From contig NZ_CP011036.1 of the NCBI RefSeq assembly GCF_002221505.1, positions 3,457,201 through 3,521,200 of the forward strand: a DNA stretch of 64,000 bases, given 5' to 3'. The notes beneath the pieces are model-generated. The model made no database searches, was not told the DNA's origin, and saw only the letters and a program-made list of their open reading frames with translations. Origin of the DNA: Pseudoalteromonas nigrifaciens. GTDB taxonomy: Bacteria; Pseudomonadota; Gammaproteobacteria; Enterobacterales; Alteromonadaceae. The position numbers and the translations under genes are program-made. Position 1 is the stretch's first letter. Each line of letters begins with the position of its first letter. Below are positions 27,144-36,340 of the stretch, in pieces.

Positions 27144-27182
27144 AGCTCACATATAATTAATTTGTCTGTGAGCTAATTTTTT
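27144..27182 (+). terminator. Terminator of cold-shock gene
   Basis: Stem AGCTCACA / TGTGAGCT with a 15-nt AT-rich loop and a run of seven T. Lies 34 bp after the stop codon. Confidence 0.85.
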
Positions 27183-27381
27183 ACCACTTACATTAAGTAA
27201 TTGGTATTACTAAACATTTAAAATTGAGTATGTACTATGCAGCTTAATTTATTTTCGACTCACTGTTCGAGTCAGTCTCGCCTTATGCTTTATTCCACCT
27301 TATCTTTATCAATCTTAAGTCTTTTATATTCCTAGTTTGTAGATACACAGTAAAAGCGCTGGGCGAATTTAAGAGAGTTTT

Positions 27382-29631
27382 ATGAATTTGAACCCAACCG
27401 CACCATTATCATCACCAATTTATGACAACCCGATCCCGGGTCGTGAATTTATTTTAAGCCTTTTTGGCAAAATGAAAAAAAACCTTAACCGTGAACAAAT
27501 CGCGCATGCCTTAGAGCTAAAAAATGCTGAGCAAAAAGAAGCCCTCAGAAGGCGTTTACGCGCCATGGAACGCGATGGCCAACTTATGTTTAGCCAACAC
27601 AAAGGTTACCAAGTTATTGATCAAGCCTTACTTGTGAGTGGTGTAATTACCCTACATGCAGATGGCTTTGGTTTCGTTAATTATAGCGCCAGCGAAAAAG
27701 ATTTATTTATCGCTAAGAACCAGTTAGCTCACGTATTTGAAGGCGATATAGTACAAATACTACAAGAAGCCGCTAGTCATAAACGCTCAAACAATAAATT
27801 AATAAAAATTATTGAGCATAAAACCACCCATTTAGCCGGTATATTAAAGCGCCAAGGCACAGACTACGTGCTAGTAGCCGATAACACAAAATGCCCACAA
27901 AAAGTGCAAGTAGCGCAGTGCCAATTAGCAAACACCAGTGTGGGCCAGTATGTAAACACTAAAATTACCCAGTACCCTACTTTTCGCCATGCAACTCAAG
28001 TGCAAATAACCGAAGTACTTGGTCTGCCTCACTCTGCAGGTATGGAAACAAAGCTTGCGCTGCGTCGTCATGGTGTTGCAGATAGCTGGAGCAAGGATTT
28101 ACTAGCACAAGCAAGTTCACTTGGTAATGAAGTAACCGAGCAAGATAAATTAGCGCGTGTAGATTACCGCTTGTTTCCGTTTGTTACTATTGATGGCGAA
28201 GACGCAAAAGATTTTGACGACGCCGTATACTGCGAAAGAACAGAGCAAGGAAACTGGCGTTTACTGGTCGCTATTGCCGATGTGTCGCATTATGTAAAAC
28301 CCAATGATGTGTTAGATATAGAAGCGCAACAACGCGCCACCTCTATTTATTGCCCGGGACAAGTTGTTCCTATGCTGCCAGAAGCATTATCAAATGGCCT
28401 GTGCTCGTTAAACCCACATGAAGATCGCCTGGTATTAGTGTGTGATATGACCATTAGCCAAGATGGTCAAGTGACTCAAGCTAATTTTACAGAGGGGCTG
28501 ATCCACTCACATGCAAGGCTAACCTACACACAAGCACATGCTGTCATTGCTAAACCCCATTCTAGCTCAGCTAAACAATTAGCCGAATTGAATGCTGATG
28601 TGTCGCCACTGATTAAAAATTTGCATTATCTTTATTTAGATTTAAGCGCAGCGCGCAAACTTCGCGGCGCTATTGACTTTGATACGCAAGAGCTCAAGCT
28701 TAATCTGAATAAAAATCAAAAAATTACCAGTATTGAGCCAATAGAGCGCAATGACGCACACCGCATGATTGAAGAATTTATGCTGTGCGCTAACGTGTGT
28801 ACCGCACAGTTTTTAGATAAACACCAAATCCCCGGATTATTTAGAGTACATGCAGGGCCACAACAGAAAAAGCTACAAACGCTACGGGCGCTACTGGCCG
28901 AAAAAAGACTGCAGCTTGGCGGCGGTGATAAGCCAACGCCAGCCGATTACAATAAACTACTAAATAACATTAGTCAGCGCAGCGATGCCAGCGTGATCCG
29001 TACTTTATTACTGCGCTCACAATCGCAAGCCGAATACTCGGCTAATAACCAAGGTCACTTTGGCCTAGCATACAATGCTTACGCTCACTTTACCTCGCCA
29101 ATTCGTCGCTATGCAGATTTAGTAACCCATCGTGCAATTCGCGCCAAAATTCAGGCTAAGCAGCAAAATGGTTTACAGCGGGCGATAAGCTTCTTAAATG
29201 TGTTTGCTAATAAAGCGTCTAGCGTTAGCAAGTTAGCTAAAAAGGCATACCCTTATAACCTTGAAAGTATAGAAACATTAAGCTTGCATTGCTCAGCACA
29301 ATCGCGCAAAGCCAACGATATTAGCCGTGAAGTAGAAAGCGCCTTAAAATGTAGCTATATGGAAAAATACCTTGGCGATACATTTACCGCCACTATTAGT
29401 GGTGTATCAAGCGCTGGCTTTTTTGTTGAGCTAGACTGCACAGGCGTTGAGGGTTTAGTAGCGGTGAGTAGCTTCAGCCAAGGTGAGTTTGTATTTAATG
29501 CTGCCAAACAACAGTGGAGCAACAGCAAACAAAAATTTACTATTGGTGAGCGTGTGAATGTGACCTTAAAAAGTATTGACTTACGCCAACGTAAAATGAG
29601 CTTTTCACTGGCTAGTTTAACGTTTCATTAA
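27382..29631 (+). CDS. RNase R-like 3'-5' exoribonuclease (RNB family)
   Basis: A 749-residue enzyme. The N-terminal winged helix (about 15-75, YDNPIPGREFILSLFGKM...) matches the RNase R start. Cold-shock/OB domains follow (about 78-230). The RNB catalytic domain begins near 260 with FVTIDGEDAKDFDDAVYCE, which carries the metal-binding Asp cluster, and includes FTSPIRRYADLVTHRAI near 570. An S1 domain occupies about 665-745. It is shorter than E. coli RNase R (about 813) and lacks the long Lys-rich C-terminal tail. It may be the cell's rnr or a second paralogue; the usual rnr-rlmB neighbourhood is absent. Start ATG 27382 follows AAGAGAG. Confidence 0.85.
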   Translation: MNLNPTAPLSSPIYDNPIPGREFILSLFGKMKKNLNREQIAHALELKNAEQKEALRRRLRAMERDGQLMFSQHKGYQVIDQALLVSGVITLHADGFGFVNYSASEKDLFIAKNQLAHVFEGDIVQILQEAASHKRSNNKLIKIIEHKTTHLAGILKRQGTDYVLVADNTKCPQKVQVAQCQLANTSVGQYVNTKITQYPTFRHATQVQITEVLGLPHSAGMETKLALRRHGVADSWSKDLLAQASSLGNEVTEQDKLARVDYRLFPFVTIDGEDAKDFDDAVYCERTEQGNWRLLVAIADVSHYVKPNDVLDIEAQQRATSIYCPGQVVPMLPEALSNGLCSLNPHEDRLVLVCDMTISQDGQVTQANFTEGLIHSHARLTYTQAHAVIAKPHSSSAKQLAELNADVSPLIKNLHYLYLDLSAARKLRGAIDFDTQELKLNLNKNQKITSIEPIERNDAHRMIEEFMLCANVCTAQFLDKHQIPGLFRVHAGPQQKKLQTLRALLAEKRLQLGGGDKPTPADYNKLLNNISQRSDASVIRTLLLRSQSQAEYSANNQGHFGLAYNAYAHFTSPIRRYADLVTHRAIRAKIQAKQQNGLQRAISFLNVFANKASSVSKLAKKAYPYNLESIETLSLHCSAQSRKANDISREVESALKCSYMEKYLGDTFTATISGVSSAGFFVELDCTGVEGLVAVSSFSQGEFVFNAAKQQWSNSKQKFTIGERVNVTLKSIDLRQRKMSFSLASLTFH

Positions 29632-29788
29632 TTGCAGACAAGCTGCACTGTTAGTTATTAATTTAAACCGCCGCGCTTAACTGTGAAATTTAATAGCTAA
29701 CTTTATTAGCATTTATTGTTGTCGTGCTTGAGCATAACACCTGTATTGCCTACAATAGCGCACTATCTATTCAATGCAGATCACAATT

Positions 29789-30034
29789 ATGACTGATACA
29801 AATAAACCAGAGTTACCAGACCAACTTTCGATTAATCCACGCAGCAAGTTTTATGTAGAAGAAGTATTCGAACATGAAATTGGTGTAACTCTGAACGGCA
29901 AAGAGCGTTTTGACGTTGAAGAATACTGCATCAGCGAAAGCTGGATCAAAGTTGCCGCACCTAAAGCGCTAGATCGTCGTGGCCAACCATTACTTATAAA
30001 AGTAAAAGGTACTGTAGACGTATTTTATAAATAA
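29789..30034 (+). CDS. DUF3297 family small protein
   Basis: An 81-residue acidic cytosolic protein from ATG 29789 (MTDTNKPELPDQLSINPRSK); the upstream in-frame start at 29774 is less likely. The body GVTLNGKERFDVEEYCISESWIKVAAPKALDRRGQPLLIKVKG is the DUF3297 signature, quoted here in part as NGKERFDVEEYCISE. This family of ~80-residue proteins has no known function. A terminator follows directly. Confidence 0.85.
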   Translation: MTDTNKPELPDQLSINPRSKFYVEEVFEHEIGVTLNGKERFDVEEYCISESWIKVAAPKALDRRGQPLLIKVKGTVDVFYK

Positions 30035-30054
30035 AATACTGATGCAGCACAAAG

Positions 30055-30078
30055 AAGCCGACGTAACGTCGGCTTTTT
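30055..30078 (+). terminator. Terminator of DUF3297 gene
   Basis: Stem AAGCCGACGT / ACGTCGGCTT closing on itself with T run; lies 20 bp after the stop codon. Confidence 0.85.
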
Positions 30079-30103
30079 AGATCAATGTTTACTCTAATTA
30101 CTT

Positions 30104-30121
30104 AACTTGAACTCCGGTTAC
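30104..30121. repeat. Solo 18-bp palindrome related to the MITE-like ends
   Basis: TAACTTGAACTCCGGTTA is an imperfect palindrome nearly identical to the left end of the element at 14337 (TAACCTGAACTCTGGTTA). Its last bases form the stop codon of the DEAD-box helicase gene. Possibly the remnant of an excised or decayed repeat, or a small stem. Confidence 0.45.
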
Positions 30122-31422
30122 TTAGATTTACCTCGCCAACCAGCCCAAACATCGTCTTCAAGATCTGCTTTTTTGTTCTTTTTCTTGCCCGTGCCTTCGG
30201 GTTTTGCCATTGGCTTTTCGTTTTTAAGCGCCTGTGCGGCATCAACATTCGCTTGGTTCACTGCAAAGCCTGCCACTTGCTCGCGCTCAAGACGTAGTTT
30301 GTTTTTCTTCTCAATTATTTTAAAGTGATGTAAATCTTCATAATCAACTAATGAAAGCGCTAAACCCACTTCACCTGCACGGCCGCTGCGGCCAATACGG
30401 TGCATATAATCAGCAGGGCTGCGTGGTAGATTAAAGTTAATAACCACTGGCAGCTTTTCAATATCTAAACCACGTGCTGCAATATCAGTTGCTATTAGCA
30501 CTTCAATTTCGCCTGCTTTAAACTTTTCTATTACGCGGGTACGTTCACTTTGGCCTTTATCGCCATGAAAAACTTGTGCATTAACACCGCGCTTTTCAAG
30601 CTTTTGCGCTAAGTGTTCACAATCTTTTTTAGCATTAACAAAAATCAGTGCTTGGCGCCATTTATGGGTTTTAATTAAATGCGCTAAAACAGTGGTTTTC
30701 TCGCCTTTATTAACGCTAAATACACGCTGTACTAAAGTGCTTTCGTCTTTGCTTTGAACTTGTATTTCAACAGGGTCGTTTAATAAATCTTGTGTTAATA
30801 GCTTAACTTGCTCTGGGAAAGTTGCTGAAAATAACATAGTTTGTTTTTTAGCAGGCATTAACGCTAATAACTCAGCAAGCTCTTCGGTAAAGCCAAGGCT
30901 TAGCATACGGTCGGCTTCATCAAGCACGAGTGTATTTAGTTTATCGAGCTTAATAGCATTGCTTGAGATTAAATCGAGTAAGCGCCCTGGTGTTGCCACT
31001 ATAATATCAGCGCCACCACGAAGTGCCTGCATTTGTGTATTAACCGATACACCACCAAACACAGCAATCGTTTTAATTGCGCCATTAAAGTTAGCAGAAT
31101 ACGATTTAACGCTATCGGCTACTTGAGTAGCAAGCTCACGAGTAGGTACTAAAATAAGCCCCGTTACAAAGTTACCTTTGCTGGCTGCGCTTTTACTACC
31201 TTGTTCAAGGAACATTTTTTGTAGCATTGGCAGCGCAAACGTTGCTGTTTTACCTGAGCCTGTATTTGCCCCAGCAATTAAGTCACTGCCTGCAAGCACA
31301 CTAGGTATAGCCTTAGCTTGAATTGGAGTAGGTTGGGTATATTCCAAGTCGGTTAAACGAGCTAATAGCTCTGGAATAAGGCCAAGTTCGTTAAAAGTGC
31401 TAGGGCTTGTGGCTGAGGTCAT
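30118..31422 (-). CDS. DEAD-box ATP-dependent RNA helicase (RhlE-like)
   Basis: A 434-residue helicase. Motifs in order: Q motif (GLIPELLARLTDLEYTQPTPIQ, near 14-34), Walker A ANTGSGKT (near 52), PTRELATQV, GG, TPGRLLDL, VLDEADRM (near 163), SATFPEQ, then FVNAKKDCEHLAQKL, HGDKGQSERTRVIEKFK, ATDIAARGLDIE and HRIGRSGRAGE. After residue 385 the tail is Lys-rich (GTGKKKNKKADLE) and ends in DDVWAGWRGKSK. Such enzymes remodel rRNA or mRNA structure, often in the cold. RhlE is the nearest subtype by eye. The stop lies within a palindrome shared with a MITE-like repeat. Confidence 0.92.
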   Translation of the reverse strand: MTSATSPSTFNELGLIPELLARLTDLEYTQPTPIQAKAIPSVLAGSDLIAGANTGSGKTATFALPMLQKMFLEQGSKSAASKGNFVTGLILVPTRELATQVADSVKSYSANFNGAIKTIAVFGGVSVNTQMQALRGGADIIVATPGRLLDLISSNAIKLDKLNTLVLDEADRMLSLGFTEELAELLALMPAKKQTMLFSATFPEQVKLLTQDLLNDPVEIQVQSKDESTLVQRVFSVNKGEKTTVLAHLIKTHKWRQALIFVNAKKDCEHLAQKLEKRGVNAQVFHGDKGQSERTRVIEKFKAGEIEVLIATDIAARGLDIEKLPVVINFNLPRSPADYMHRIGRSGRAGEVGLALSLVDYEDLHHFKIIEKKNKLRLEREQVAGFAVNQANVDAAQALKNEKPMAKPEGTGKKKNKKADLEDDVWAGWRGKSK

Positions 31423-31521
31423 AAAGGTGTGGGCTCATTACTAAAAATTAGCCTGCAATTTTAGCGTATTTAACGCTTATTAAGTAGGGGTTAGTGATTT
31501 AAATCGCATTTAGTTACTGGC

Positions 31522-31550
31522 AAAAAAAAGACGCTTTCGCGTCTTTTTTA
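31522..31550 (-). terminator. Terminator of glmS (possibly bidirectional)
   Basis: Stem AAGACGC / GCGTCTT with a 4-nt loop and A/T runs on both sides, giving a good T run on the minus strand 20 bp after the glmS stop. Confidence 0.85.
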
Positions 31551-31571
31551 TCTTATAACACTAACTTCTTG

Positions 31572-33392
31572 TTATTCAACAGTAACAGATTTAGCTAAGT
31601 TACGTGGTTGGTCAACGTCTGTGCCTTTAATTACCGCTACGTAGTACGACAGTAGCTGTAATGGTAAGGTGTAAACAATTGGCGCAATAATATCGTCAGT
31701 GTGATTTACGTTGATAACACGCATGGTGTTGTCTGATTCAAAGTGAGAATCTTTATCTGCGAATACGTAAATAATACCACCACGAGCACGTACTTCTTCT
31801 ACGTTTGATTTAAGTTTTTCTAGCAGTTCGTTATTAGGTGCTACAACAATAATCGGCATGTCGGCGTCAATTAGTGCTAGTGGACCATGTTTAAGCTCGC
31901 CTGCAGCGTAGGCTTCTGCGTGAATGTACGAAATTTCTTTAAGCTTAAGCGCGCCTTCCATTGCAATTGGGTATTGCGAACCACGACCTAAAAATAGTGA
32001 ATGTTGCTTGTCGGCAAACTCTTCTGCTAACTCGGCAATGCTATCTGCAAGCTGTAAAGTTTCTTCTAATTTTGCAGGTAGTACTTTAATTGCATTAACA
32101 ATTGCGCTTTGATCAAGGCCTTTTTCTTGCGCTATAGACGCAGTAAGCATTAACAAACCAACTAATTGCGTAGTAAACGCTTTAGTAGATGCTACGCCAA
32201 TTTCGGCGCCGGCTTTGGTCATAAAGGCAAGGTCTGATTCGCGTACAAGTGATGAGCCAGGTACGTTACAAATGGTCATTGACGCCATGTAACCTTGTTG
32301 CTTTGCTAAACGCAGTGCAGCAAGTGTATCGGCTGTTTCGCCTGATTGTGAAATAGTTACTAGTAGGCTTTTTTCGTGTACAAACGACTGGCGGTAGCGA
32401 AATTCTGAGGCAATTTCTACATTACAGCTTACGCCTGCAAATTGCTCAAGCCAGTAACGTGCAACCATACCCGAATGGTAAGACGTACCACAGGCAATAA
32501 TTTGTACGTGTTTTACATCTTTAAATATTTGTTGTGCACTGTCGCCAAAAGCGTCAATTGCTACTCGGTCGTTGTTTAAACGCCCTTCAAGGGTATTACG
32601 TACAGCAAGTGGCTGCTCGTAAATTTCTTTTAGCATGTAATGGCGGTAATCGCCTTTGCCTGATGTATCTTGAGTGATGTTTGATTCAACCACTTCACGC
32701 TCTACAGCGTTGCCATCGGCATCAAAAATTTCTACTGTGTCACGTGTAATACGTGCTACGTCGCCTTCTTCTAAAAATATAAAGCTGCGAGTAACCGGTA
32801 GTAGTGCCAATTGATCAGAGGCAATAAAGTTTTCGCCAAGCCCTAAACCTATAACAAGTGGGCTGCCTGAGCGCGCTACAATAATTTCGTTGCTGTTGTC
32901 TTTATCAAATACAACTGTACCAAATGCACCTTCAAATTGCTTAACGGCAGCTTGTACTGATGCGAGTAAGGTTTTGTGTTGCTGACGAAGTTGGTGAATT
33001 AAGTGCACCATAACTTCGGTGTCGGTGTCTGATAAAAATTCGTAACCGTCGCCTTTTAATGCGGCGCGCAAGCTTACGTGATTTTCGATGATGCCATTGT
33101 GTACTAGTGCTAGCTGGCCGCTTGAAACATGTGGATGTGCATTGGCTTCAGTTACACTACCGTGAGTAGCCCAGCGAGTGTGTGCAATACCTGTATGGCC
33201 GCTAACACCTGATTGCTCAAGTGCCGATTCTAGGTTTACTACTTTACCAACTGCTTTTACAGTTTTAAGGGTGTTGCCATCAAGCAGTGCTACGCCTGCT
33301 GAATCGTAACCACGGTACTCAAGGCGTTTAAGGCCTTCAACTAAAATTTTATTTACTGGACGTTCTGCAACTGCCCCAACTATTCCACACAT
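31572..33392 (-). CDS. glmS: Glutamine--fructose-6-phosphate aminotransferase
   Basis: A 606-residue enzyme that makes glucosamine-6-phosphate from fructose-6-phosphate and glutamine, the first step to UDP-GlcNAc for peptidoglycan and LPS. The N-terminal glutaminase domain starts with the nucleophile Cys2 ([20 protein letters not shown]). Two SIS isomerase domains follow ([17 protein letters not shown] near 302; [21 protein letters not shown] near 466). The C-terminal [13 protein letters not shown] is the conserved active-site tail. Full length. A DeoR-type regulator sits just upstream in the same direction. glmU, the next pathway gene, is 11 kb away beyond the rRNA operon. Confidence 0.97.
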   Translation of the reverse strand: MCGIVGAVAERPVNKILVEGLKRLEYRGYDSAGVALLDGNTLKTVKAVGKVVNLESALEQSGVSGHTGIAHTRWATHGSVTEANAHPHVSSGQLALVHNGIIENHVSLRAALKGDGYEFLSDTDTEVMVHLIHQLRQQHKTLLASVQAAVKQFEGAFGTVVFDKDNSNEIIVARSGSPLVIGLGLGENFIASDQLALLPVTRSFIFLEEGDVARITRDTVEIFDADGNAVEREVVESNITQDTSGKGDYRHYMLKEIYEQPLAVRNTLEGRLNNDRVAIDAFGDSAQQIFKDVKHVQIIACGTSYHSGMVARYWLEQFAGVSCNVEIASEFRYRQSFVHEKSLLVTISQSGETADTLAALRLAKQQGYMASMTICNVPGSSLVRESDLAFMTKAGAEIGVASTKAFTTQLVGLLMLTASIAQEKGLDQSAIVNAIKVLPAKLEETLQLADSIAELAEEFADKQHSLFLGRGSQYPIAMEGALKLKEISYIHAEAYAAGELKHGPLALIDADMPIIVVAPNNELLEKLKSNVEEVRARGGIIYVFADKDSHFESDNTMRVINVNHTDDIIAPIVYTLPLQLLSYYVAVIKGTDVDQPRNLAKSVTVE

Positions 33393-33426
33393 AGTGTCTC
33401 CATTAATTTTTTAAATATTTGCCCGC

Positions 33427-33444
33427 TTATAACCTGAATTCAAG
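33427..33444. repeat. Solo 18-bp palindrome related to the MITE-like ends
   Basis: TAACCTGAATTCAAGTTA lies in the gap between the DeoR gene and glmS and is palindromic but for one pair. It resembles the palindromes at 14337 and 30104. It could form a weak stem between the two co-directional genes. Confidence 0.4.
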
Positions 33445-33452
33445 TTAACGGG

Positions 33453-34217
33453 CTATTCCATAATCTCTGCACAAATTAGTTTTACACCACATGCCTCAAT
33501 TGCTTTGCGTTTATCGTCTGCTAAGCCATTGTCGGTTATTAAGGTGGTTACTATTTGCCACGGTAATTCTAAATTTGGGATTTTTCGGCCAATTTTATCT
33601 GATTCAACCATCACTATAACTTCACGTGCTGCTTTTGCCATTACTTGGCTTAAGCCAACTAGTTCGTTAAAGGTAGTAGTACCGCGCTTTACGTCTATGC
33701 CATCGGCACCAATAAATAGCTGATCAAAGTCGTAAGAGCATAGTACGCTTTCTGCAACTTGCCCCTGAAACGATTCTGAATGCGGATCCCATGTCCCACC
33801 GGTCATCAATAATGTTGGCTCGTTTTCGAGCGCTAGCAAGCGATTAGCAACTTTAATAGCATTCGTCATTACAACTAGGCCTTGTTTACTTGCAAGCTCT
33901 GGGATCATTGCTGCTGTAGTGCGCCCGCTATCAATAATAATGCGGTTATGATCTTTGATCAGTGCGGCTGCAGCCTTGGCTATAGCCACTTTACGCTTAG
34001 AATCAATCTCATCGCTTACTATCTCTTTTGGTAATGCAATAGCTCCACCATAACGGCGCAGTAACAGGCCACTTTTTTCAAGCGCAGTTAAATCTTTTCG
34101 AATGGTCACTTCTGAGGTTTGAAACTGCTCAGCTAATTTTTCCACGACCACTTCACCAAGCTCATTAACCTGAGCCAATATATTGTGACGTCGTTGCTGG
34201 GTGTTTCGTTTGGTCAT
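33453..34217 (-). CDS. DeoR-family transcriptional regulator
   Basis: A 254-residue regulator. The N-terminal DeoR helix-turn-helix (MTKRNTQQRRHNILAQVNELGEVVVEKLAEQFQTSEVTIRKDLTALEKSG, core VEKLAEQFQTSEVTIRKDL) is followed by a DeoR C-terminal sensor domain with IDSGRTTAAMIPEL and FIGADGID motifs that bind sugar phosphates. It is 60 bp upstream of glmS and co-directional, so it likely senses amino-sugar phosphate status and may control glmS. Three GTTTCGTTT-type repeats in and before its start suggest autoregulation. The N-terminal codons themselves contain one repeat. Confidence 0.9.
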   Translation of the reverse strand: MTKRNTQQRRHNILAQVNELGEVVVEKLAEQFQTSEVTIRKDLTALEKSGLLLRRYGGAIALPKEIVSDEIDSKRKVAIAKAAAALIKDHNRIIIDSGRTTAAMIPELASKQGLVVMTNAIKVANRLLALENEPTLLMTGGTWDPHSESFQGQVAESVLCSYDFDQLFIGADGIDVKRGTTTFNELVGLSQVMAKAAREVIVMVESDKIGRKIPNLELPWQIVTTLITDNGLADDKRKAIEACGVKLICAEIME

Positions 34218-34233
34218 AAGTGATATGCAATTA

Positions 34234-34271
34234 AGTTTCGTTTCGAAAGATGCGCAATTTTAAACGAAACT
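34234..34271. promoter_or_regulatory. Inverted repeat, likely operator of the DeoR-family regulator
   Basis: AGTTTCGTTT (34234-34243) and AAACGAAACT (34262-34271) are a perfect 10-bp inverted repeat with 18-bp spacing. A third GTTTCGTTT is at 34203-34211 over the regulator's first codons. TTTCG repeats resemble operators of DeoR/AgaR-type repressors. The site lies between the divergent regulator and acetyltransferase genes. Confidence 0.6.
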
Positions 34272-34375
34272 AGTTAAATGGCAAGTGAACGAGCAAAAAT
34301 AAAGCAATTTAATCAAATTATAATAAAACTTAAAATACGGTAAGCTAGGGGTAATAGCCGAATAAAGTAAAGTAT

Positions 34376-34903
34376 ATGCAATTATTTAATAGTATCAGTA
34401 AAGAATATTTAACTCAGCGTAAGCTCGCCGGCGATATCTGCCGTTTATTTAATAAAAGCCCCAGTAAGGGCAATTTAAAGCGTATTAAAAGCTTATTTTT
34501 TGATTGCGGTGAAGAGGTAATTATTGAAGCAGGGTTTCACTGCGATTATGGTAGTACACTTATTATTGGTGATCGTACCTTTATAAATATTAACTGCACC
34601 ATTTTAGATTCTCCGCTACCTGAGTCGACCATTAGTATTGGTAACGACTGTTTAATAGGCCCTAATGTACAATTGCTAGCTGTATCTCACGCGCTAGATC
34701 CGCAGCAAAGATTAAGTAAAGAAAACTTTAGCCAGCCAATTAGTATAGGTAATAATGTATGGGTTGGTGCAGGCGTAATAATTTTAGCTGGAATAACTAT
34801 TGGCGATAATGCCGTTATTGGAGCGGGCTCGATAGTAACAAAAAATGTGGCAGCCAACACCGTGGTGGTTGGAAATCCTGCGGTTAAAGTTAAAGATATT
34901 TGA
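34376..34903 (+). CDS. Hexapeptide-repeat O-acetyltransferase (maltose/galactoside type)
   Basis: A 175-residue left-handed beta-helix acetyltransferase. Hexapeptide repeats run from about residue 55 to 165 (STLIIGDRTFININCTILD, ISIGNDCLIGPNVQLLAVSH, ISIGNNVWVGAGVIILAGIT, IGDNAVIGAGSIVTKNVAAN). The catalytic His is in AVSHALDP. The plan fits the maltose/galactoside/nodulation O-acetyltransferase group, which moves acetyl from acetyl-CoA to a sugar hydroxyl. It is divergent from the DeoR regulator and may share its operator. Substrate uncertain. Confidence 0.85.
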   Translation: MQLFNSISKEYLTQRKLAGDICRLFNKSPSKGNLKRIKSLFFDCGEEVIIEAGFHCDYGSTLIIGDRTFININCTILDSPLPESTISIGNDCLIGPNVQLLAVSHALDPQQRLSKENFSQPISIGNNVWVGAGVIILAGITIGDNAVIGAGSIVTKNVAANTVVVGNPAVKVKDI

Positions 34904-34990
34904 AGCAGTAATTCGTTAAAAACAACCTACAAAGCCTACTCTGCAGGTTGTACAATATATAACTAAGCAGTGTGTTTCTAAGGGAGGGGT

Positions 34991-35518
34991 TTATTGTTTA
35001 TTTTTTAATGTAAGCGCTAAACCCGCCATAATAAACTCAACTTGGGAAACCTGCGCAGCTAATGCTTGGTGTAACCAGCCAGATTCGTCTACAAATGTAC
35101 GGCTTAATTCGCCAAGCGGAACTATACCGTGCCCCACTTCGTTACTTACAAAAATAACTTGCCCTGGTAAGCTTTTAAGTTGAGCTAATAACTCAGCTTT
35201 TTGCGTTTGCCAGCAATGCTTGTCGCTATGGCATAAACAGTTTGTAAGCCATAGCGTTAAACAATCTACCAATATACAGTTATCAGCTTTACTATGGGCT
35301 TTAAGTAGTTTGGCAAGCGCTATGGGCTCTTCAACTAATTGCCAGTTTGCTGGGCGGTCTTTTTGATGGCGCGTAATACGTACTTGCATTTCATCGTCAT
35401 TAGGCTGTGCAGTGGCAAGATAAATCTCCGATTTATTACTCTTAATCGCTAACTGTTCTGCAAAACGACTTTTACCACTGCGGGCACCACCTAAAATAAG
35501 TGCATGGTTGTTGCTCAT
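34991..35518 (-). CDS. cobU: Adenosylcobinamide kinase/guanylyltransferase
   Basis: A 175-residue bifunctional enzyme that phosphorylates adenosylcobinamide and adds GMP. The P-loop is LGGARSGKSRFAEQLA (near residue 9), followed by IYLATAQPNDDEM and the guanylylated His in RITRHQKDRPANWQ, then DCLTLWLTN and FVSNEVGHGIVP. The start ATG overlaps the cobS stop (ATGA), so it is the last gene of the cobCTSU operon. The next step (CobS) is encoded immediately upstream. Confidence 0.95.
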   Translation of the reverse strand: MSNNHALILGGARSGKSRFAEQLAIKSNKSEIYLATAQPNDDEMQVRITRHQKDRPANWQLVEEPIALAKLLKAHSKADNCILVDCLTLWLTNCLCHSDKHCWQTQKAELLAQLKSLPGQVIFVSNEVGHGIVPLGELSRTFVDESGWLHQALAAQVSQVEFIMAGLALTLKNKQ

Positions 35519-36339
35519 AATAAGCCCACTAAGGTTAAGTAAATAACCACCTCAGATAACTGCTGCGCCGCGCCTAAACAATCTCCAGTATAACCACCTA
35601 GCTGGCGCTTAAACCAGCGTACTAATACACTGCGTAAAATGAGCAACACGGCAATAATAATCACCGCTGTTTGCCATACAATAATATTTAAGAAAATTAA
35701 ACTCAGTAATAAAATTACTGCAGTGAGCGTTAAAATAGCTAAGCTGTTAAACGACAAATGCATAGCGATAGGCTTAACTTTTGAGGTGGCATCCTCACTC
35801 ACGTAATCCATGCTCATAATTAAACTGGTTGCTATTACCCGACTTAAACACTGACCCAGCAATATCGCAGTTATAATGGCTGTGAGCGAAGTACTAAGTA
35901 ATACCAGGCTCTGAAACTTAATCAGCAATATTATAAATAATGCCGCAGCTCCATAAGTACCCAAACGGCTATCTTTCATGATAGTTAATTTTTGCTCTAC
36001 CTGCCAACCGCCGCCAAAGCCATCCCACACATCAGCCCAGCCATCTTCATGAAACGCGCCAGTTAATAGCAAGCCAAAAGCCATCATTAATAACACACTT
36101 AAAGACGGCGGTAACAACAGCTGAAAAATACAGTAACTAAGTGCCAACAACCCACCAAGTAACAAACCTACTAATGCAAAATAGCGACTGGCTTGATTAA
36201 GGTGAGTATTAGTAACATTAAAACGCAAAGCAACCGGAATGCGGGTTAAAAAGCTAATCGCCAATAATACTAACTGCCACTGCGTGACCTTGGTTTGTAA
36301 TTTATTATTTGGGGTATCTAAAAGTGAACTGTCACTCAT
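35515..36339 (-). CDS. cobS: Adenosylcobinamide-GDP ribazoletransferase (cobalamin synthase)
   Basis: A 274-residue inner-membrane enzyme joining adenosylcobinamide-GDP to alpha-ribazole. The start ATG at 36339 is one base after the cobT stop; a longer frame from 36399 would overlap cobT and is not favoured. Signatures: FLTRIPVALRF, YFALVGLLLGGLLAL, the metal-binding motif GAFHEDGWADVWDGFGGG (near residue 96), and KDSRLGTYGAAAL. Several hydrophobic helices follow, ending near GGYTGDCLGAAQQLSE. Confidence 0.95.
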   Translation of the reverse strand: MSDSSLLDTPNNKLQTKVTQWQLVLLAISFLTRIPVALRFNVTNTHLNQASRYFALVGLLLGGLLALSYCIFQLLLPPSLSVLLMMAFGLLLTGAFHEDGWADVWDGFGGGWQVEQKLTIMKDSRLGTYGAAALFIILLIKFQSLVLLSTSLTAIITAILLGQCLSRVIATSLIMSMDYVSEDATSKVKPIAMHLSFNSLAILTLTAVILLLSLIFLNIIVWQTAVIIIAVLLILRSVLVRWFKRQLGGYTGDCLGAAQQLSEVVIYLTLVGLL

Positions 36340-36340
36340 A

